64,000 nucleotides of DNA from DATCBF01 sp964401995 (GTDB lineage Bacteria; Actinomycetota; Thermoleophilia; Solirubrobacterales; 70-9): positions 124,001 through 188,000 of the forward strand of contig CAYOAP010000001.1 of assembly GCA_964401995.1 (NCBI GenBank). The letters are read 5' to 3'. Positions within the stretch are counted from its first letter, which is position 1; each line of letters begins with the position of its first letter. The position numbers were made by a program, and so were the translations under genes. Positions 47,694 to 58,443 of this stretch are shown piece by piece. Below the pieces are notes generated by a model. It worked only from the letters and a program-made list of their open reading frames with translations. It searched no databases and was not told the origin of the DNA.

Positions 47694-49127
47694 TTAGGAA
47701 GACTGGGCTTCGGCGAGGGCGACGAGCAGCCTGACGCCGAAGCCGCTGGCGTCGTTGCCGGTGTACTCGCGGCCGACGTCCCAGGCGGTGCCGGCGATGT
47801 CGATGTGGGCCCAGGCGGTCTCGCCGACGAACTCCTCGAGGAAGGAGCCGGCGTAGATCGTGCCCGCCTTGCGCTTGGCCGAGGCGTTGACGAGGTCGGC
47901 GACCGTGCCCTTTGTCAGCTCCTTGTACTCGGGGTGCAGGGGCAGGCGCCAGGTCAGCTCCCCGGTCATCTTGCCGGCCTGCTCGACTTCCGCGGCGAGC
48001 TCGTCGTCGTTGGAGATGACCGCGGCGTAGGTCGAGCCGAGCGCGATCATCACCGCGCCGGTCAGCGTCGCCAGGTCGACGATTCGTTCTGCGCCCAGCT
48101 CGACGGCGTAGGCGAGGGCGTCGGCGAGGATCAGGCGGCCCTCGGCGTCGGTGTTGTTGACCTCGACCGTCTTGCCGTTGTACTGGGTGATGATGTCGCC
48201 GGGCTTGACCGCTGTCCCCGAGGGCATGTTCTCGGTCGAGGGCACGATCGCGAGCAGCTCGATCTCAAGCCCGAGTTCGGCGATCGCGGCGAAGGACTCG
48301 ATCACCGCGGCGGCGCCCGACATGTCCATCTTCATCTCCTCCATGCCGGAGGAGGGCTTGATCGAGATGCCGCCGGTGTCAAAGGTGACGCCCTTGCCGA
48401 CGAAGGCGAGCGGGCCGTCCTTGGTGCCGCCGCCGGTGTGGTTGAGGACGATCAGCTTCGGCTCCTCGGGGCCGCCCTGGCTGACCGCGACCAGGCCGCC
48501 CATCCCCTTGGCGATCATCTCCTCGCGTCCGAGCACTTCGACGCTGACGCTGCCGTGGGCGGCGGCGATCTCCTCGGCGCGCTGGGCCAGGTAGGACGGG
48601 GTGGCGATGTTTGAAGGCAGGCTCTGCAGGTCGCGGGCCCGGTTCTGGGCCTCGGCGCAGACGCGGGCGACCTCGACCTCGGCGGCGACGCTTTCCGGCC
48701 CGATCAGGCTCAATGACTCAAGCCGGGCCGGGGGAGGGCTGTCGGGGTCGACGCTGAGGAAGCGGTCGAAGCGGTAGGCGCCGAGGATCGTGCCGGTTGC
48801 CAGCGCCGCCGCGATCGCCTCGTCATCGCCGGGCAACGCCCAGGCCAGGGAGGCGGCCTCCAGGCGGCGGGCCTCGTGAGCCGCCACGGCTGCCGCGATC
48901 CGGGCGCGCTCGGGGTCGAAGTCGCCACGCTTGCCGAGACCGACCACAAGCGCCCGGCCTGGGCTCTGCGGGTGCAGCAGGCTCAGCTTCTTGAACGCCG
49001 GCTTCGCGTCGGCGGCGCCGGCCGCGCTGGCGAGCTCCGTCGGCAGCGCCTCCTCCTCGAAGAGGCCGACTACAAGCAGGTCGGCATCGATGCTGGAGAG
49101 CTCGCTCTGGATCACCTCGATCTTCAC
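47694..49127 (-). CDS. pepA: Leucyl aminopeptidase, M17 family
   Basis: This hexameric two-zinc exopeptidase removes N-terminal residues. The 477-residue protein has the M17 signature 'NTDAEGRLILADAL', the metal-site Lys/Asp region 'VGKGVTFDTGGISIKP' and 'DMSGAAAVIESFAA'. The start is set at GTG 49127 ('VKIEVIQSELSSIDADLLVV') because TAGACT (49141-49136) lies eight bases upstream in leaderless fashion; a GTG at 49154 would add nine residues. It faces the thiolase gene across an 116-base gap. Confidence 0.94.
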   Translation of the reverse strand: MKIEVIQSELSSIDADLLVVGLFEEEALPTELASAAGAADAKPAFKKLSLLHPQSPGRALVVGLGKRGDFDPERARIAAAVAAHEARRLEAASLAWALPGDDEAIAAALATGTILGAYRFDRFLSVDPDSPPPARLESLSLIGPESVAAEVEVARVCAEAQNRARDLQSLPSNIATPSYLAQRAEEIAAAHGSVSVEVLGREEMIAKGMGGLVAVSQGGPEEPKLIVLNHTGGGTKDGPLAFVGKGVTFDTGGISIKPSSGMEEMKMDMSGAAAVIESFAAIAELGLEIELLAIVPSTENMPSGTAVKPGDIITQYNGKTVEVNNTDAEGRLILADALAYAVELGAERIVDLATLTGAVMIALGSTYAAVISNDDELAAEVEQAGKMTGELTWRLPLHPEYKELTKGTVADLVNASAKRKAGTIYAGSFLEEFVGETAWAHIDIAGTAWDVGREYTGNDASGFGVRLLVALAEAQSS

Positions 49128-49243
49128 GCGGCGCGAGTCTATGCGCTTGCGCACGCAGCAAGGCAGAACCTCCCGCTATCGTCCGCTCAGAAGGTCCTAA
49201 GCCTTCGCCCAGACCCCACGACTTTGGAGAAGAAAGGCAGTCG

Positions 49244-50425
49244 ATGCCCAGCACAGTGATCCTTGGAACCGCGCGGACCCCCTTCGGCAAGATGGGCGGG
49301 AGCCTCTCTTCCCTCGGCGCAACCGATCTCGGCGGGGCCGTGATCGAGGCCGCCCTGGAGCGCTCCGGCGTCGCCCCCGAGCAGGTCCAGCAGGTCGTCT
49401 TCGGCCAGGTCCTGCAGGCCGGCCAGGGGCAGATCCCCTCGCGCCAGGCCCAGATCAAGGGCGGCGTCCCCAAGGAGGTCCCCTCGGAGACGATCAACAA
49501 GGTCTGCGCCTCCGGCATGCGCTCGCTCGGCATCGCCGACATGGGCATCCGCGCCGGCGACACCGAGGTCGCCGTCACCGGCGGCATGGAGTCGATGAGC
49601 CAGGCGCCCTACCTGCTGCCGGGCGCGCGCTTCGGCTTCCGCATGGGCGATGTCAGCGCGATCGACGCGATGACCCACGACGGGCTGACCAACCCCTTTA
49701 CCGAAAAGCAGATGATCAACGAGGCGAGCGAGGTCTCCAACGAGCTCGAGATCACCCGCGTCGACATGGACCGCTTTGCCGAGCGCTCGCACCGGCTTGC
49801 CGCCGAGGCGACCGACGCCGGCCGCCTCGCCGACGAGATTGTCGGCGTCACCGTCAAGTCGCGCAAGGCCGAGACCACGGTCGAGGCCGACGAGGCGATC
49901 CGCCCAGACACCACCCTGGAGACGCTGGCCAAGCTGCGGGCGATCGGCGGCGACGACGCCACCCACACCGCCGGCAACGCGCCGGGGGTCAACGACGGCG
50001 CCGGCGCGATCGTCGTCGCCTCTTCGGACTGGGCTGAGAAGGAAGGCAAGACCCCGCTGGCCCGCGTCCTCTCCTACGGCACCGTCGCCGATGATTTCCC
50101 CTACCTCGCCAGGACTCCCGCCAACGCCGCCAAGCAGGCGCTGGAGAAGATCGGCAAGAGCCCCGAGGACGTCGACCTCTGGGAGATCAACGAGGCCTTT
50201 GCCTCGGTCGCGCTCAACTCGGTGCGGATGCTCGGCGTCGATGAGGAGAAGGTCAACGTCAACGGCGGCGCGATCGCCCTTGGCCACCCGATCGGCGCCT
50301 CCGGCTCCCGCATCGTCGGCGCTTTGGTTCATGAGCTAGGCCGCCGCGGCGGCGGCCTCGGCGTCGCCGCGATCTGCTCCGGCGGTGGCCAGGGCGACGC
50401 GATCGTGATCGAAGTCAACGGCTAG
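49244..50425 (+). CDS. Acetyl-CoA acetyltransferase (thiolase)
   Basis: The 393-residue enzyme has the nucleophile Cys88 ('NKVCASGMRSLGIADMG'), 'GGMESMSQAPYLL', the His motif 'LGHPIGASGSRI' and the second Cys in 'AAICSGGGQGDAIV'. This is the biosynthetic-type thiolase pattern, joining or splitting acetoacetyl-CoA; a beta-oxidation role is also possible. GGAGAAGAAAGG precedes the ATG. The HAD gene follows after two bases. Confidence 0.95.
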   Translation: MPSTVILGTARTPFGKMGGSLSSLGATDLGGAVIEAALERSGVAPEQVQQVVFGQVLQAGQGQIPSRQAQIKGGVPKEVPSETINKVCASGMRSLGIADMGIRAGDTEVAVTGGMESMSQAPYLLPGARFGFRMGDVSAIDAMTHDGLTNPFTEKQMINEASEVSNELEITRVDMDRFAERSHRLAAEATDAGRLADEIVGVTVKSRKAETTVEADEAIRPDTTLETLAKLRAIGGDDATHTAGNAPGVNDGAGAIVVASSDWAEKEGKTPLARVLSYGTVADDFPYLARTPANAAKQALEKIGKSPEDVDLWEINEAFASVALNSVRMLGVDEEKVNVNGGAIALGHPIGASGSRIVGALVHELGRRGGGLGVAAICSGGGQGDAIVIEVNG

Positions 50426-50427
50426 CT

Positions 50428-51213
50428 GTGAGCCGCGGCGCGGCGTTCTTCGATCTCGATAAGACCCTGATGGCGGGGTCGAGCGGGATGCAGTTTGCCC
50501 GCGTCGCCACTCGGCAGGGGATCGTCAGCCGCCGCCTGCTCGCCAGCTGGGCAATCGAGCACCTGCGCTACCGCCTGCGCGGCACTACCGACGAGCGCAC
50601 GGCGGAGGTGCTGCGGGTCGCCCGCGACCTGATCTCGGGCGTGCCGGCGAAGACGATCGATCGCATGGGCCCAGAGGTGATGGCGGCGATCCTGCCCCGC
50701 GTCTACCCGCAGATGCTGGACGAGGTCCACGACCACCAGGACGCCGGCCGCGCCACCTTCATCGTCAGCGCCGCCGGCAACGGCGTCGTCGAGTCGCTGG
50801 CCCAGGTGCTGGGGATGGAGGGCGGGATCGGCACCCGCTACGAGGTCGACGCCGCCGGCAACTTCAGCGGCCGCCTCGACGGCCCCTTCGTCTACGGCCC
50901 TGGAAAGGTCGAGGCGATGGAGGCCTTCGCCGAGCTTCACGACATCGATCTCGACGCCTCCTACGCCTACTCGGACTCGGTTTCCGACCTGCCGATGCTG
51001 CGCGCCGTCGGCCACCCGGTGGTGGTCAACCCCGACCCGCCGCTGGCCGAGATCGCTAAGCAGGAGGGCTGGCAATCGATGCGCTTCGAGCGGCTCGGCC
51101 GCCGCCTCGTCGCCGTGGTCATCACCCTGCTGGCGACCGTCGCCGGCTTCGGCGCCTCGCGGGTCGCGACGCGGCGCAAGGCGCCCCAGCGTCGCTTTCC
51201 CGCGCGCCGCTAG
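50428..51213 (+). CDS. HAD-IB family phosphatase with C-terminal membrane helix
   Basis: The 261-residue protein has HAD motif I 'AFFDLDKTLMAGSSG' (DxDxT), motif II 'ATFIVSAAGNGVVE', Lys in 'GKVEAMEAFAE' and motif IV 'YAYSDSVSDLPML'. HAD-IB enzymes resemble SerB and remove phosphate from small molecules. A hydrophobic helix at about 228-247 ('LVAVVITLLATVAGFGASRV') anchors it to the membrane, with an Arg-rich tail. It starts at GTG two bases after the thiolase stop. Confidence 0.9.
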   Translation: MSRGAAFFDLDKTLMAGSSGMQFARVATRQGIVSRRLLASWAIEHLRYRLRGTTDERTAEVLRVARDLISGVPAKTIDRMGPEVMAAILPRVYPQMLDEVHDHQDAGRATFIVSAAGNGVVESLAQVLGMEGGIGTRYEVDAAGNFSGRLDGPFVYGPGKVEAMEAFAELHDIDLDASYAYSDSVSDLPMLRAVGHPVVVNPDPPLAEIAKQEGWQSMRFERLGRRLVAVVITLLATVAGFGASRVATRRKAPQRRFPARR

Positions 51214-51237
51214 CCGCCGCCCGCCTAAACTTCCAGC

Positions 51238-52890
<1,653 letters not shown>

Positions 52891-52913
52891 ACAGGCGCTA
52901 GGGTTCGCGCCGC

Positions 52914-53339
52914 ATGGCAACCGCTACCGCCCGCAAGATCCGCGTCGTCGTCGCCAAGCCCGGCTTGGATGGGCACGATCGCGGGGCGAAGATCATCGCC
53001 CGCGCCCTGCGCGACGCCGGCATGGAGGTGATCTACACCGGTCTGCACCAGACGCCCGAGCAGATCGCCGAGACCGTGATCCAGGAGGACGCCGACGCGG
53101 TCGGCCTCTCGATCCTCTCCGGCGCCCACATGACCCTTGTCCCCCGCGTGGTGGCCCTGCTTGCCGAGCAGGGGGTCGACGACGTGCTGGTCACCGTCGG
53201 CGGCACGATCCCCGCCGACGACATCCCCGAGCTGAAGAAGCTCGGCGTCGCCGAAGTCTTCACCCCGGGCGCTGGCACCGACGACATCGTCGACTTCATC
53301 CGCGCCGGCGCCGCCGAGCGCCACCAGAACACCGATTAG
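52914..53339 (+). CDS. icmB: Isobutyryl-CoA mutase small, cobalamin-binding subunit
   Basis: The 141-residue protein is a stand-alone B12-binding Rossmann domain: the lower-axial-ligand motif D19-x-H21-x-x-G24 ('PGLDGHDRGAKIIA'), 'SILSGAHMTLVPRV' and 'TVGGTIPADDIPEL'. It completes the mutase with icmA, 23 bases upstream. TAGGGT (52899-52904) lies nine bases before the ATG, so it may also have its own leaderless promoter. Confidence 0.93.
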   Translation: MATATARKIRVVVAKPGLDGHDRGAKIIARALRDAGMEVIYTGLHQTPEQIAETVIQEDADAVGLSILSGAHMTLVPRVVALLAEQGVDDVLVTVGGTIPADDIPELKKLGVAEVFTPGAGTDDIVDFIRAGAAERHQNTD

Positions 53340-53365
53340 TGTTCTGTAGCCGGGGCCGCTTGCCC

Positions 53366-53389
53366 GATTGACTGGTCAATCAACCAGTC
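53366..53389. promoter_or_regulatory. Palindromic operator candidate upstream of etfB
   Basis: GATTGAC-TG-GTCAATC (53366-53381) is a perfect 16-base palindrome, overlapped by GACTGGT (53370-53376) with ACCAGTC (53383-53389). TTGAC..GTCAA sites of this shape are typical of TetR-type regulators of fatty-acid genes. It lies about 100 bases before etfB in a 143-base gap without genes. Confidence 0.5.
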
Positions 53390-53482
53390 GCGCGCAACCG
53401 CTAACATCCCCGCCCGCAACGGACCCGCGCGGCGCCAGATGCCGCTCGCGAAGAGCCCAGAACCGCCTAAGGAGGCTTGAAC

Positions 53483-54274
53483 TTGAAGATCTGCGTCCTG
53501 GTCAAGGAGGTACCTGATGCCGCCGTCCAGAAGCGCATCGACCCCAACACGATGCGAATGGACAGAAGCGGCGAGAAGAACCTCAACCCGTTTGACACAC
53601 ATGCCATCGAGGCTGCCATGCAGATCAAAGAGGGCGGTGCAATCCCGGTCGAGGAGGTCGTCGCAGTGACGATGGGCCCCGAGACGGCGTTCCGCGCCCT
53701 GCACAAGGCGGTCGCGCTTGGCGCCGATCGCTCGGTGCACCTCAGCGACGCCGCCCTCTCCGGCTCCGACGTCTGCGCCACCGGCTATTCGCTGGCCAAA
53801 GTCCTCGAGGCCGAGAGCCCGGACCTGGTCCTGCTCGGCCAGCAGTCCGACGATGGCGAGTGCTACACGATCGGCGCCGTCGTCGCCGACCACCTGCAGA
53901 TGCCCTCGCTGACCCAGGTGATCAAGATCGACGTCACCGACGGCAAGCTGCGCTGCGAGCGCCAGGCCGAGTACGGCTACGACACCGTCGAGGTCGAGTT
54001 GCCGGCCGTGATCAGCGTCGGTGACGCGATCAACGAGCCGCGCTACCCGAGCCTGAAGGCGATCATGGGCGCGAAGAAAAAACCGCTCGACAACAAGGCG
54101 ACCGCGGACGTCGGCATCGACGCCGGCATGGTCGGCGAGAGCGGCTCCAAGACAGCGGTCCTCGCACTCAACCCGCCGCCCCCCAAGGAGGCCGGAGAGA
54201 TCATCGAGGACGAGGACACCAACGAGACGGTCGAAAAGATCGTCGCCTGGCTTGACGAGAGGAAGCTGATCTAG
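53483..54274 (+). CDS. etfB: Electron transfer flavoprotein beta subunit
   Basis: EtfB binds AMP and docks dehydrogenases. The 263-residue protein starts 'MKICVLVKEVPDAAVQKR' and has 'NPFDTHAIEAAMQIKEGG', 'VLLGQQSDDGECYTIGAVVA' and the C-terminal interaction segment 'PRYPSLKAIMGAKKKPLD'. TTG 53483 is chosen over TTG 53477 because AAGGAGG (53469-53475) then has the correct seven-base spacing. The alpha subunit follows immediately. Confidence 0.95.
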   Translation: MKICVLVKEVPDAAVQKRIDPNTMRMDRSGEKNLNPFDTHAIEAAMQIKEGGAIPVEEVVAVTMGPETAFRALHKAVALGADRSVHLSDAALSGSDVCATGYSLAKVLEAESPDLVLLGQQSDDGECYTIGAVVADHLQMPSLTQVIKIDVTDGKLRCERQAEYGYDTVEVELPAVISVGDAINEPRYPSLKAIMGAKKKPLDNKATADVGIDAGMVGESGSKTAVLALNPPPPKEAGEIIEDEDTNETVEKIVAWLDERKLI

Positions 54275-55249
54275 ATGGCAGGCATCCTGGTTTACGCCCT
54301 GCACGACGACGAGGGCAACTTCAACAAGAACTCGCTCGGAGCAATCTCCGAGGCGGCCAAGCTGGCCGGCGAAATCGGCGGCGAGGCCGCTGCGGTCGTA
54401 GTCGGTGACATCGCCGACGACGCCTGCGCTTCGCTGGGCAACTACGGCGCCGCCAAGGTCTACCGGGCCAAGGCTGTGCCCGAGGGGCTGGCCCAGCCGA
54501 TCATCGACGTGATGGCCAAGGTCATCAACGAGAACGACTTTGGCTACGCCCTGTTCGGCGGCGGCCTGCTCGGCTTCGAGATCGGCGCCGGCCTGACCGC
54601 GCGTTTGAACGCCGGTGTGACGATGGAGGTCACCAAGGTCAAAGTCGACGGCGGCAAGCTGATCGTCGAGCGGCCGATCCTGCAGGACTCCCAGATCGCC
54701 GACGTCGGCTACGTCAGCAAGCCGGGGATCATCATCGGCCGCCTCAACGCTTTTGATGTCAAGGAGAGCGGCGGCACGGCCGAGGTCGTCGACGTCGAGG
54801 TCGAGCTGTCCGCCTGGTCCTCCAAGGCCAAGCTCGTCCAGCGCGGCGAGCAGCGTGGCGCCGACGTCAACATCGAGGACGCCGACATCCTCGTCGGCGG
54901 CGGTCGAGGCCTCGGCGCAGCCGAGGGCTTCGAGCTCTGCGAGCAGCTGGCCGAGTCGATGGGCGGGGCCGTTGCCGCGACCCGCGCCGTGGTCGATGCC
55001 GGCTGGTACCCCTACGCGGCCCAGATCGGCCAGACCGGCAAGACGGTCGCGCCGAAGCTGTATCTGGCCGCCGGCATCTCCGGGGCGATCCAGCACAAGG
55101 TCGGGATGCAGAGCTCGGAGAACATCCTCGCGATCAACAAGGATCAGAACGCGCCGATATTCGAGTTCTCAGACCTCGGCGTGGTCGGCGATCTGCACAA
55201 GATCCTGCCCAAGCTGACCGAGGCGATCAAGGCGAAGAAGGGCGGCTGA
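54275..55249 (+). CDS. etfA: Electron transfer flavoprotein alpha subunit
   Basis: EtfA holds the FAD that accepts electrons from acyl-CoA dehydrogenases. The 324-residue protein has an N-terminal ETF fold and the FAD-binding C-terminus with 'LVGGGRGLGAAEGFELCEQL'-type glycine loop, 'LYLAAGISGAIQHKVGMQSS' and 'NKDQNAPIFEFSDLGVVGD'. It starts at the base after the etfB stop codon (TAGATG). ETF-QO follows five bases downstream, completing the chain to quinone. Confidence 0.96.
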   Translation: MAGILVYALHDDEGNFNKNSLGAISEAAKLAGEIGGEAAAVVVGDIADDACASLGNYGAAKVYRAKAVPEGLAQPIIDVMAKVINENDFGYALFGGGLLGFEIGAGLTARLNAGVTMEVTKVKVDGGKLIVERPILQDSQIADVGYVSKPGIIIGRLNAFDVKESGGTAEVVDVEVELSAWSSKAKLVQRGEQRGADVNIEDADILVGGGRGLGAAEGFELCEQLAESMGGAVAATRAVVDAGWYPYAAQIGQTGKTVAPKLYLAAGISGAIQHKVGMQSSENILAINKDQNAPIFEFSDLGVVGDLHKILPKLTEAIKAKKGG

Positions 55250-55254
55250 GCAAA

Positions 55255-56952
55255 ATGCCGGCCGTTGCGCCCAGCGAGTTCCCCCCGCCGTTCGATTCCG
55301 CAGATGTGATCGGTCCCCCGACCGATGCGGTGGACGATCGGATCGAGGTTGGCGTGGCGATCGTCGGCGGTGGCCCCGCCGGCCTCGCCTGCGCCAACAA
55401 AGTCATGCAGCTGCTCGAGGACGAGCCAGAGCTGGCCGAGAAGCTGGGCGAAGTCCCGGTTGCGGTGGTGGAGAAGGGCAAAGTGGCCGGCGCTCATCTG
55501 CTTTCGGGGGCCAACATGCGGCCCTCGGCGATGGAAGAGCTGTTCCCCGACCTCGACAAGTCGGAGTGGCCGGTCTACCAGGAGGTGACCAAGGACGCGG
55601 TCTACCTGCTGACCTCGAAGGCGGCGCTGCCGCTGAAGCCGATGCCGCCGAACTTCCGCAACCACGGCAACTACGTCACCTCGGTCTCCAAATTGGGGCG
55701 CTTCCTCGCCGACAAAGCCGAGGAAGCGGGCGTCTACATCCTGGCCGAGACCGCGGCGACCAAGCTGCTGGTCGAGGACCGGGTCGTCAAGGGCGTCCGC
55801 TCCGGCGACCGCGGCCGCGGCAAGGACGGCGAAGAGCTGGGCAACTTCGAGCCGGGCTCCGATGTCGTCGCCAAGGCGACGGTGCTGGCCGAGGGCACGG
55901 TTGGCCACCTCAGCTACGCCGCCTACGACTACTTCGACCTCCACGGCGCCGATCCGATGCGCTGGGAGCTCGGGGTCAAAGAGGTCTGGGAGGTGCCGAA
56001 GCCGCTCGACCGGGTGATCCACACGATGGGCTGGCCGCTGCGCAAGGCGGCCAAGCACAACGAGTTCGGCGGCAGCTTCATCTACCCGATGGGCGAGGAC
56101 AAGCTCTGCATCGGCCTCGTCGCCGGTCTCGACTACACCGACGCCACCTTCAGCGTCCACGACGCTCTGCAGCTGCTCAAGACCCACCCCTTCATCAAGG
56201 ACCTGCTCGAGGGTGGTAAGCGGGTTGCCTGGGGAGCGAAGACGATCCCCTCCGGCGGCTACTTCGCGATGCCCAAGCGCCTTGCCGTGCCCGGCATGGT
56301 GATCGCCGGCGACGCCGCCAGCATGGTCAACGTGCCGACCCTGAAGGGCGTCCACTACGCGATGCACGCCGGCATGTACGCGGCGGAAGCGATCGTCACG
56401 GCGCTGAAGGAAGACTCGGTCAACTTCGAGGCCTACGACGAGAAAGTCCACAACTCGATGATCGAGAAGGACCTGTTCGAATCGCGCAACATGCGCCAGC
56501 CCTTCTCCAAAGGCTTCTTCCTCGGCGGCGCCTTCGCCTCGGCGATGACCGTCACCAAAGGCAACTTCCCCGGCGGCCACTGGAAGCAGGAGCACGACTC
56601 CGAGGTCGAGATGGACCTCGGCAAGGCGGGCGACATGTACATCAAGCCCGACAACGAGCTGACCTTCAACAAGCTCGACTCGGTCTTCCTCTCCGGCAAC
56701 GCCACCCGCGACGACGCTCCCAACCACGTCCGCATACAGACCCGGGTGCCGCGCGAGATCGCCCAGACCTGGGTCTCGATGTGCCCGGCCCAGGTCTACG
56801 AGATCCCCGAGGACCAGCTCGAGAACGGGGCGGCGCAGGTCGACGTCCATGTGACCGCGTCGAACTGCGTGCAGTGTGGGGCGATCACCGCCAAGGGCGG
56901 GCGCCTGACGCTGCCCGAGGGCGGCGACGGGCCGCTTTACCAGGAGACCTGA
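55255..56952 (+). CDS. ETF-ubiquinone oxidoreductase-like flavoprotein with altered Fe-S site
   Basis: The 565-residue protein moves electrons from ETF to membrane quinone. It has the FAD-binding 'VAIVGGGPAGLACANKVMQL' (about 34-53), 'LLSGANMRPSAMEELFP', a quinone/membrane region, and a C-terminal ferredoxin-like domain. Only three of the four usual cluster cysteines are visible: C510 ('SMCPAQVYEIP'), C538 and C541 ('SNCVQCGAI'); the fourth position, usually Cys, is Ile544. The cluster may be 3Fe-4S, use another ligand, or be missing. It ends the etf operon. Confidence 0.92.
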   Translation: MPAVAPSEFPPPFDSADVIGPPTDAVDDRIEVGVAIVGGGPAGLACANKVMQLLEDEPELAEKLGEVPVAVVEKGKVAGAHLLSGANMRPSAMEELFPDLDKSEWPVYQEVTKDAVYLLTSKAALPLKPMPPNFRNHGNYVTSVSKLGRFLADKAEEAGVYILAETAATKLLVEDRVVKGVRSGDRGRGKDGEELGNFEPGSDVVAKATVLAEGTVGHLSYAAYDYFDLHGADPMRWELGVKEVWEVPKPLDRVIHTMGWPLRKAAKHNEFGGSFIYPMGEDKLCIGLVAGLDYTDATFSVHDALQLLKTHPFIKDLLEGGKRVAWGAKTIPSGGYFAMPKRLAVPGMVIAGDAASMVNVPTLKGVHYAMHAGMYAAEAIVTALKEDSVNFEAYDEKVHNSMIEKDLFESRNMRQPFSKGFFLGGAFASAMTVTKGNFPGGHWKQEHDSEVEMDLGKAGDMYIKPDNELTFNKLDSVFLSGNATRDDAPNHVRIQTRVPREIAQTWVSMCPAQVYEIPEDQLENGAAQVDVHVTASNCVQCGAITAKGGRLTLPEGGDGPLYQET

Positions 56953-57032
56953 GCAAAAACCCCGCATGGGGCGTCACAGAATTGACACGAACAGCGCACC
57001 ACAGGTGCGTGGCCCGCTACTACGGTCGAACG

Positions 57033-57242
57033 ATGGTCGTAATCGGTTCGATCGCGGGCAGTGCCGCCACCGGGTTTGGCCTGATGGCTGCTTCGATTGC
57101 CGTCTTCGGCTTCGCTGCCCATGCCCGGCCAGCGTTGACTGGGGCCGGCGAGGAGAAGCTGAGATACGCGACTGTTGTCGGAGGCCTCGTGGGTCTCTTC
57201 GCGTCTCTTCTTGTCATCTTTTTGTCTGCAATGATCGGGTAG
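57033..57242 (+). CDS. Small membrane protein, two predicted helices
   Basis: The 69-residue protein from ATG 57033 has hydrophobic helices at about 3-27 ('IGSIAGSAATGFGLMAASIA') and 46-67 ('ATVVGGLVGLFASLLVIFLS') joined by a charged loop. I recognise no family. It is followed ten bases later by another small membrane protein with a similar plan, so the pair may act together. There is no clear ribosome binding site; TTGACA lies at 56982-56987 but no good -10 was found. Confidence 0.55.
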   Translation: MVVIGSIAGSAATGFGLMAASIAVFGFAAHARPALTGAGEEKLRYATVVGGLVGLFASLLVIFLSAMIG

Positions 57243-57252
57243 ACTGGACAGC

Positions 57253-57447
57253 ATGAGCAAAGGTCGGGCATTGACTTATCTATTTGCGGCAACCGTGGCA
57301 GCCACCACAGCGGTTTGTGCGGCGCTCATGGTGTTGCATGTGGACGGGTTGCTGATCGCTGTTGCGATGGTCGTGGTTGGCGGCTCGGGGGCGGATGCGC
57401 TCTCGCGGGTGGTCATGCGCTACGGGCCGCCTGAGCGCCACCGCTAA
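57253..57447 (+). CDS. Small membrane protein, two predicted helices
   Basis: The 64-residue protein has helices at about 7-28 and 30-48 and ends with an Arg-rich tail. No family is recognised. TAGACT (57240-57245) is seven bases before the ATG and overlaps the stop codon of the previous gene, suggesting its own leaderless promoter. Confidence 0.6.
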   Translation: MSKGRALTYLFAATVAATTAVCAALMVLHVDGLLIAVAMVVVGGSGADALSRVVMRYGPPERHR

Positions 57448-57478
57448 GCAACTGGGGCGGGGCGGGTATCGTCGCGGC

Positions 57479-58348
57479 GTGCTTGCGCTTGGGATAGTCG
57501 CGGCTGTCGGGGCCTCTCTGCTCTACAACACCTCGATTGCCTTGCAGGCTCTGGAGGCGCGGGAGGTGCCTGGGGAGCATTCGCTGCGGCCCTCTTTGAT
57601 CGGGAAGCTGCTGCGCAACAAACGGTGGCTGGGGGCTACGGCGCTTGGGTTGCTTGGCTGGCCGCTGGAGATCGGGGCGTTGCTGCTTGCGCCTCTGACC
57701 GTTGTCCAGCCCTGTCTGGCCAGTGGGTTGATCCTGCTGCTCTGGCTGGGGGCTACGAAGCTGGGGGAGGCGCCAGGGCGGCGGGAGTGGATCGCTGTGG
57801 CGGCGATCGTGATCGGGGTCGCGGGCGTTGCCTGGGCGGCGCCGGACCGGACCACCGACCACGCTGGGGCAGGGGCGATCGCGCTGGCGATGGGCCTGCT
57901 GGCGCTGCCGATCGCCGCGCCCTATCTGCTGCGGGGCCGGGTCTCGGCGGTCGGCTTGCTGCCGGTGATCAGCGCCGGCTGCGGCTATGCCTGGACCGGG
58001 ATCTCCAGCAAGCTGCTGACCGACGAGCTCGCCGTCGGCGCCCTGTTGATCGCGGTGGTCTGGCTGGCGACCGCCGCCGCCTCGGAGGGGCTGGCCTTGT
58101 TGAGCGAGATGAGCGCCCTGCAGCACCGGGGCGCGACCCATGTGGCGCCGGTGATGTTTGCCGTCCAGGTGCTGGTCCCGGTCCTCTTGGCGCCGCTGAT
58201 CTTCGGCGAGTCGTGGAGCACGACGCCTCTGGGCGGGGTGGCTCTGGTCGCATTCATCGGAGTCGCTGTGGCTGGGACGACGCTGCTGGCCGGATCTCGC
58301 GCGGTTGGCGCGGTCATCGATACGGCCAGGGCCAACGAGGCAGACTGA
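57479..58348 (+). CDS. EamA/DMT-type multidrug/metabolite transporter-like protein
   Basis: From GTG 57479 the 289-residue protein has about nine or ten hydrophobic helices, consistent with drug/metabolite transporter halves: 'LGWPLEIGALLLAPLTVVQP', 'WIAVAAIVIGVAGVAWA' and 'HVAPVMFAVQVLVPVLLAPL'. Such transporters export small molecules or act as sugar-lipid flippases; NIPA-like magnesium transporters are an alternative. The N-terminal 39 codons upstream are in a frame overlapping the previous gene and are probably not translated. A 95-base gap follows. Confidence 0.8.
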   Translation: MLALGIVAAVGASLLYNTSIALQALEAREVPGEHSLRPSLIGKLLRNKRWLGATALGLLGWPLEIGALLLAPLTVVQPCLASGLILLLWLGATKLGEAPGRREWIAVAAIVIGVAGVAWAAPDRTTDHAGAGAIALAMGLLALPIAAPYLLRGRVSAVGLLPVISAGCGYAWTGISSKLLTDELAVGALLIAVVWLATAAASEGLALLSEMSALQHRGATHVAPVMFAVQVLVPVLLAPLIFGESWSTTPLGGVALVAFIGVAVAGTTLLAGSRAVGAVIDTARANEAD

Positions 58349-58443
58349 TTCGGGTCCGTATTCGCTGCTAGCCTTGCGCTCGCCTTCCGCCCGTCCGTCC
58401 GCGAAGGCAACCAAACCAGCCGCCACGCCACCAAGGAGCCACC

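Noticed and set aside
53336..56967. Two long reverse-strand frames antisense to the etf operon
   Set aside because: Repetitive Asp/Gly/Val/Leu-rich translations typical of antisense shadows; the + strand encodes EtfBA and ETF-QO with full motifs.
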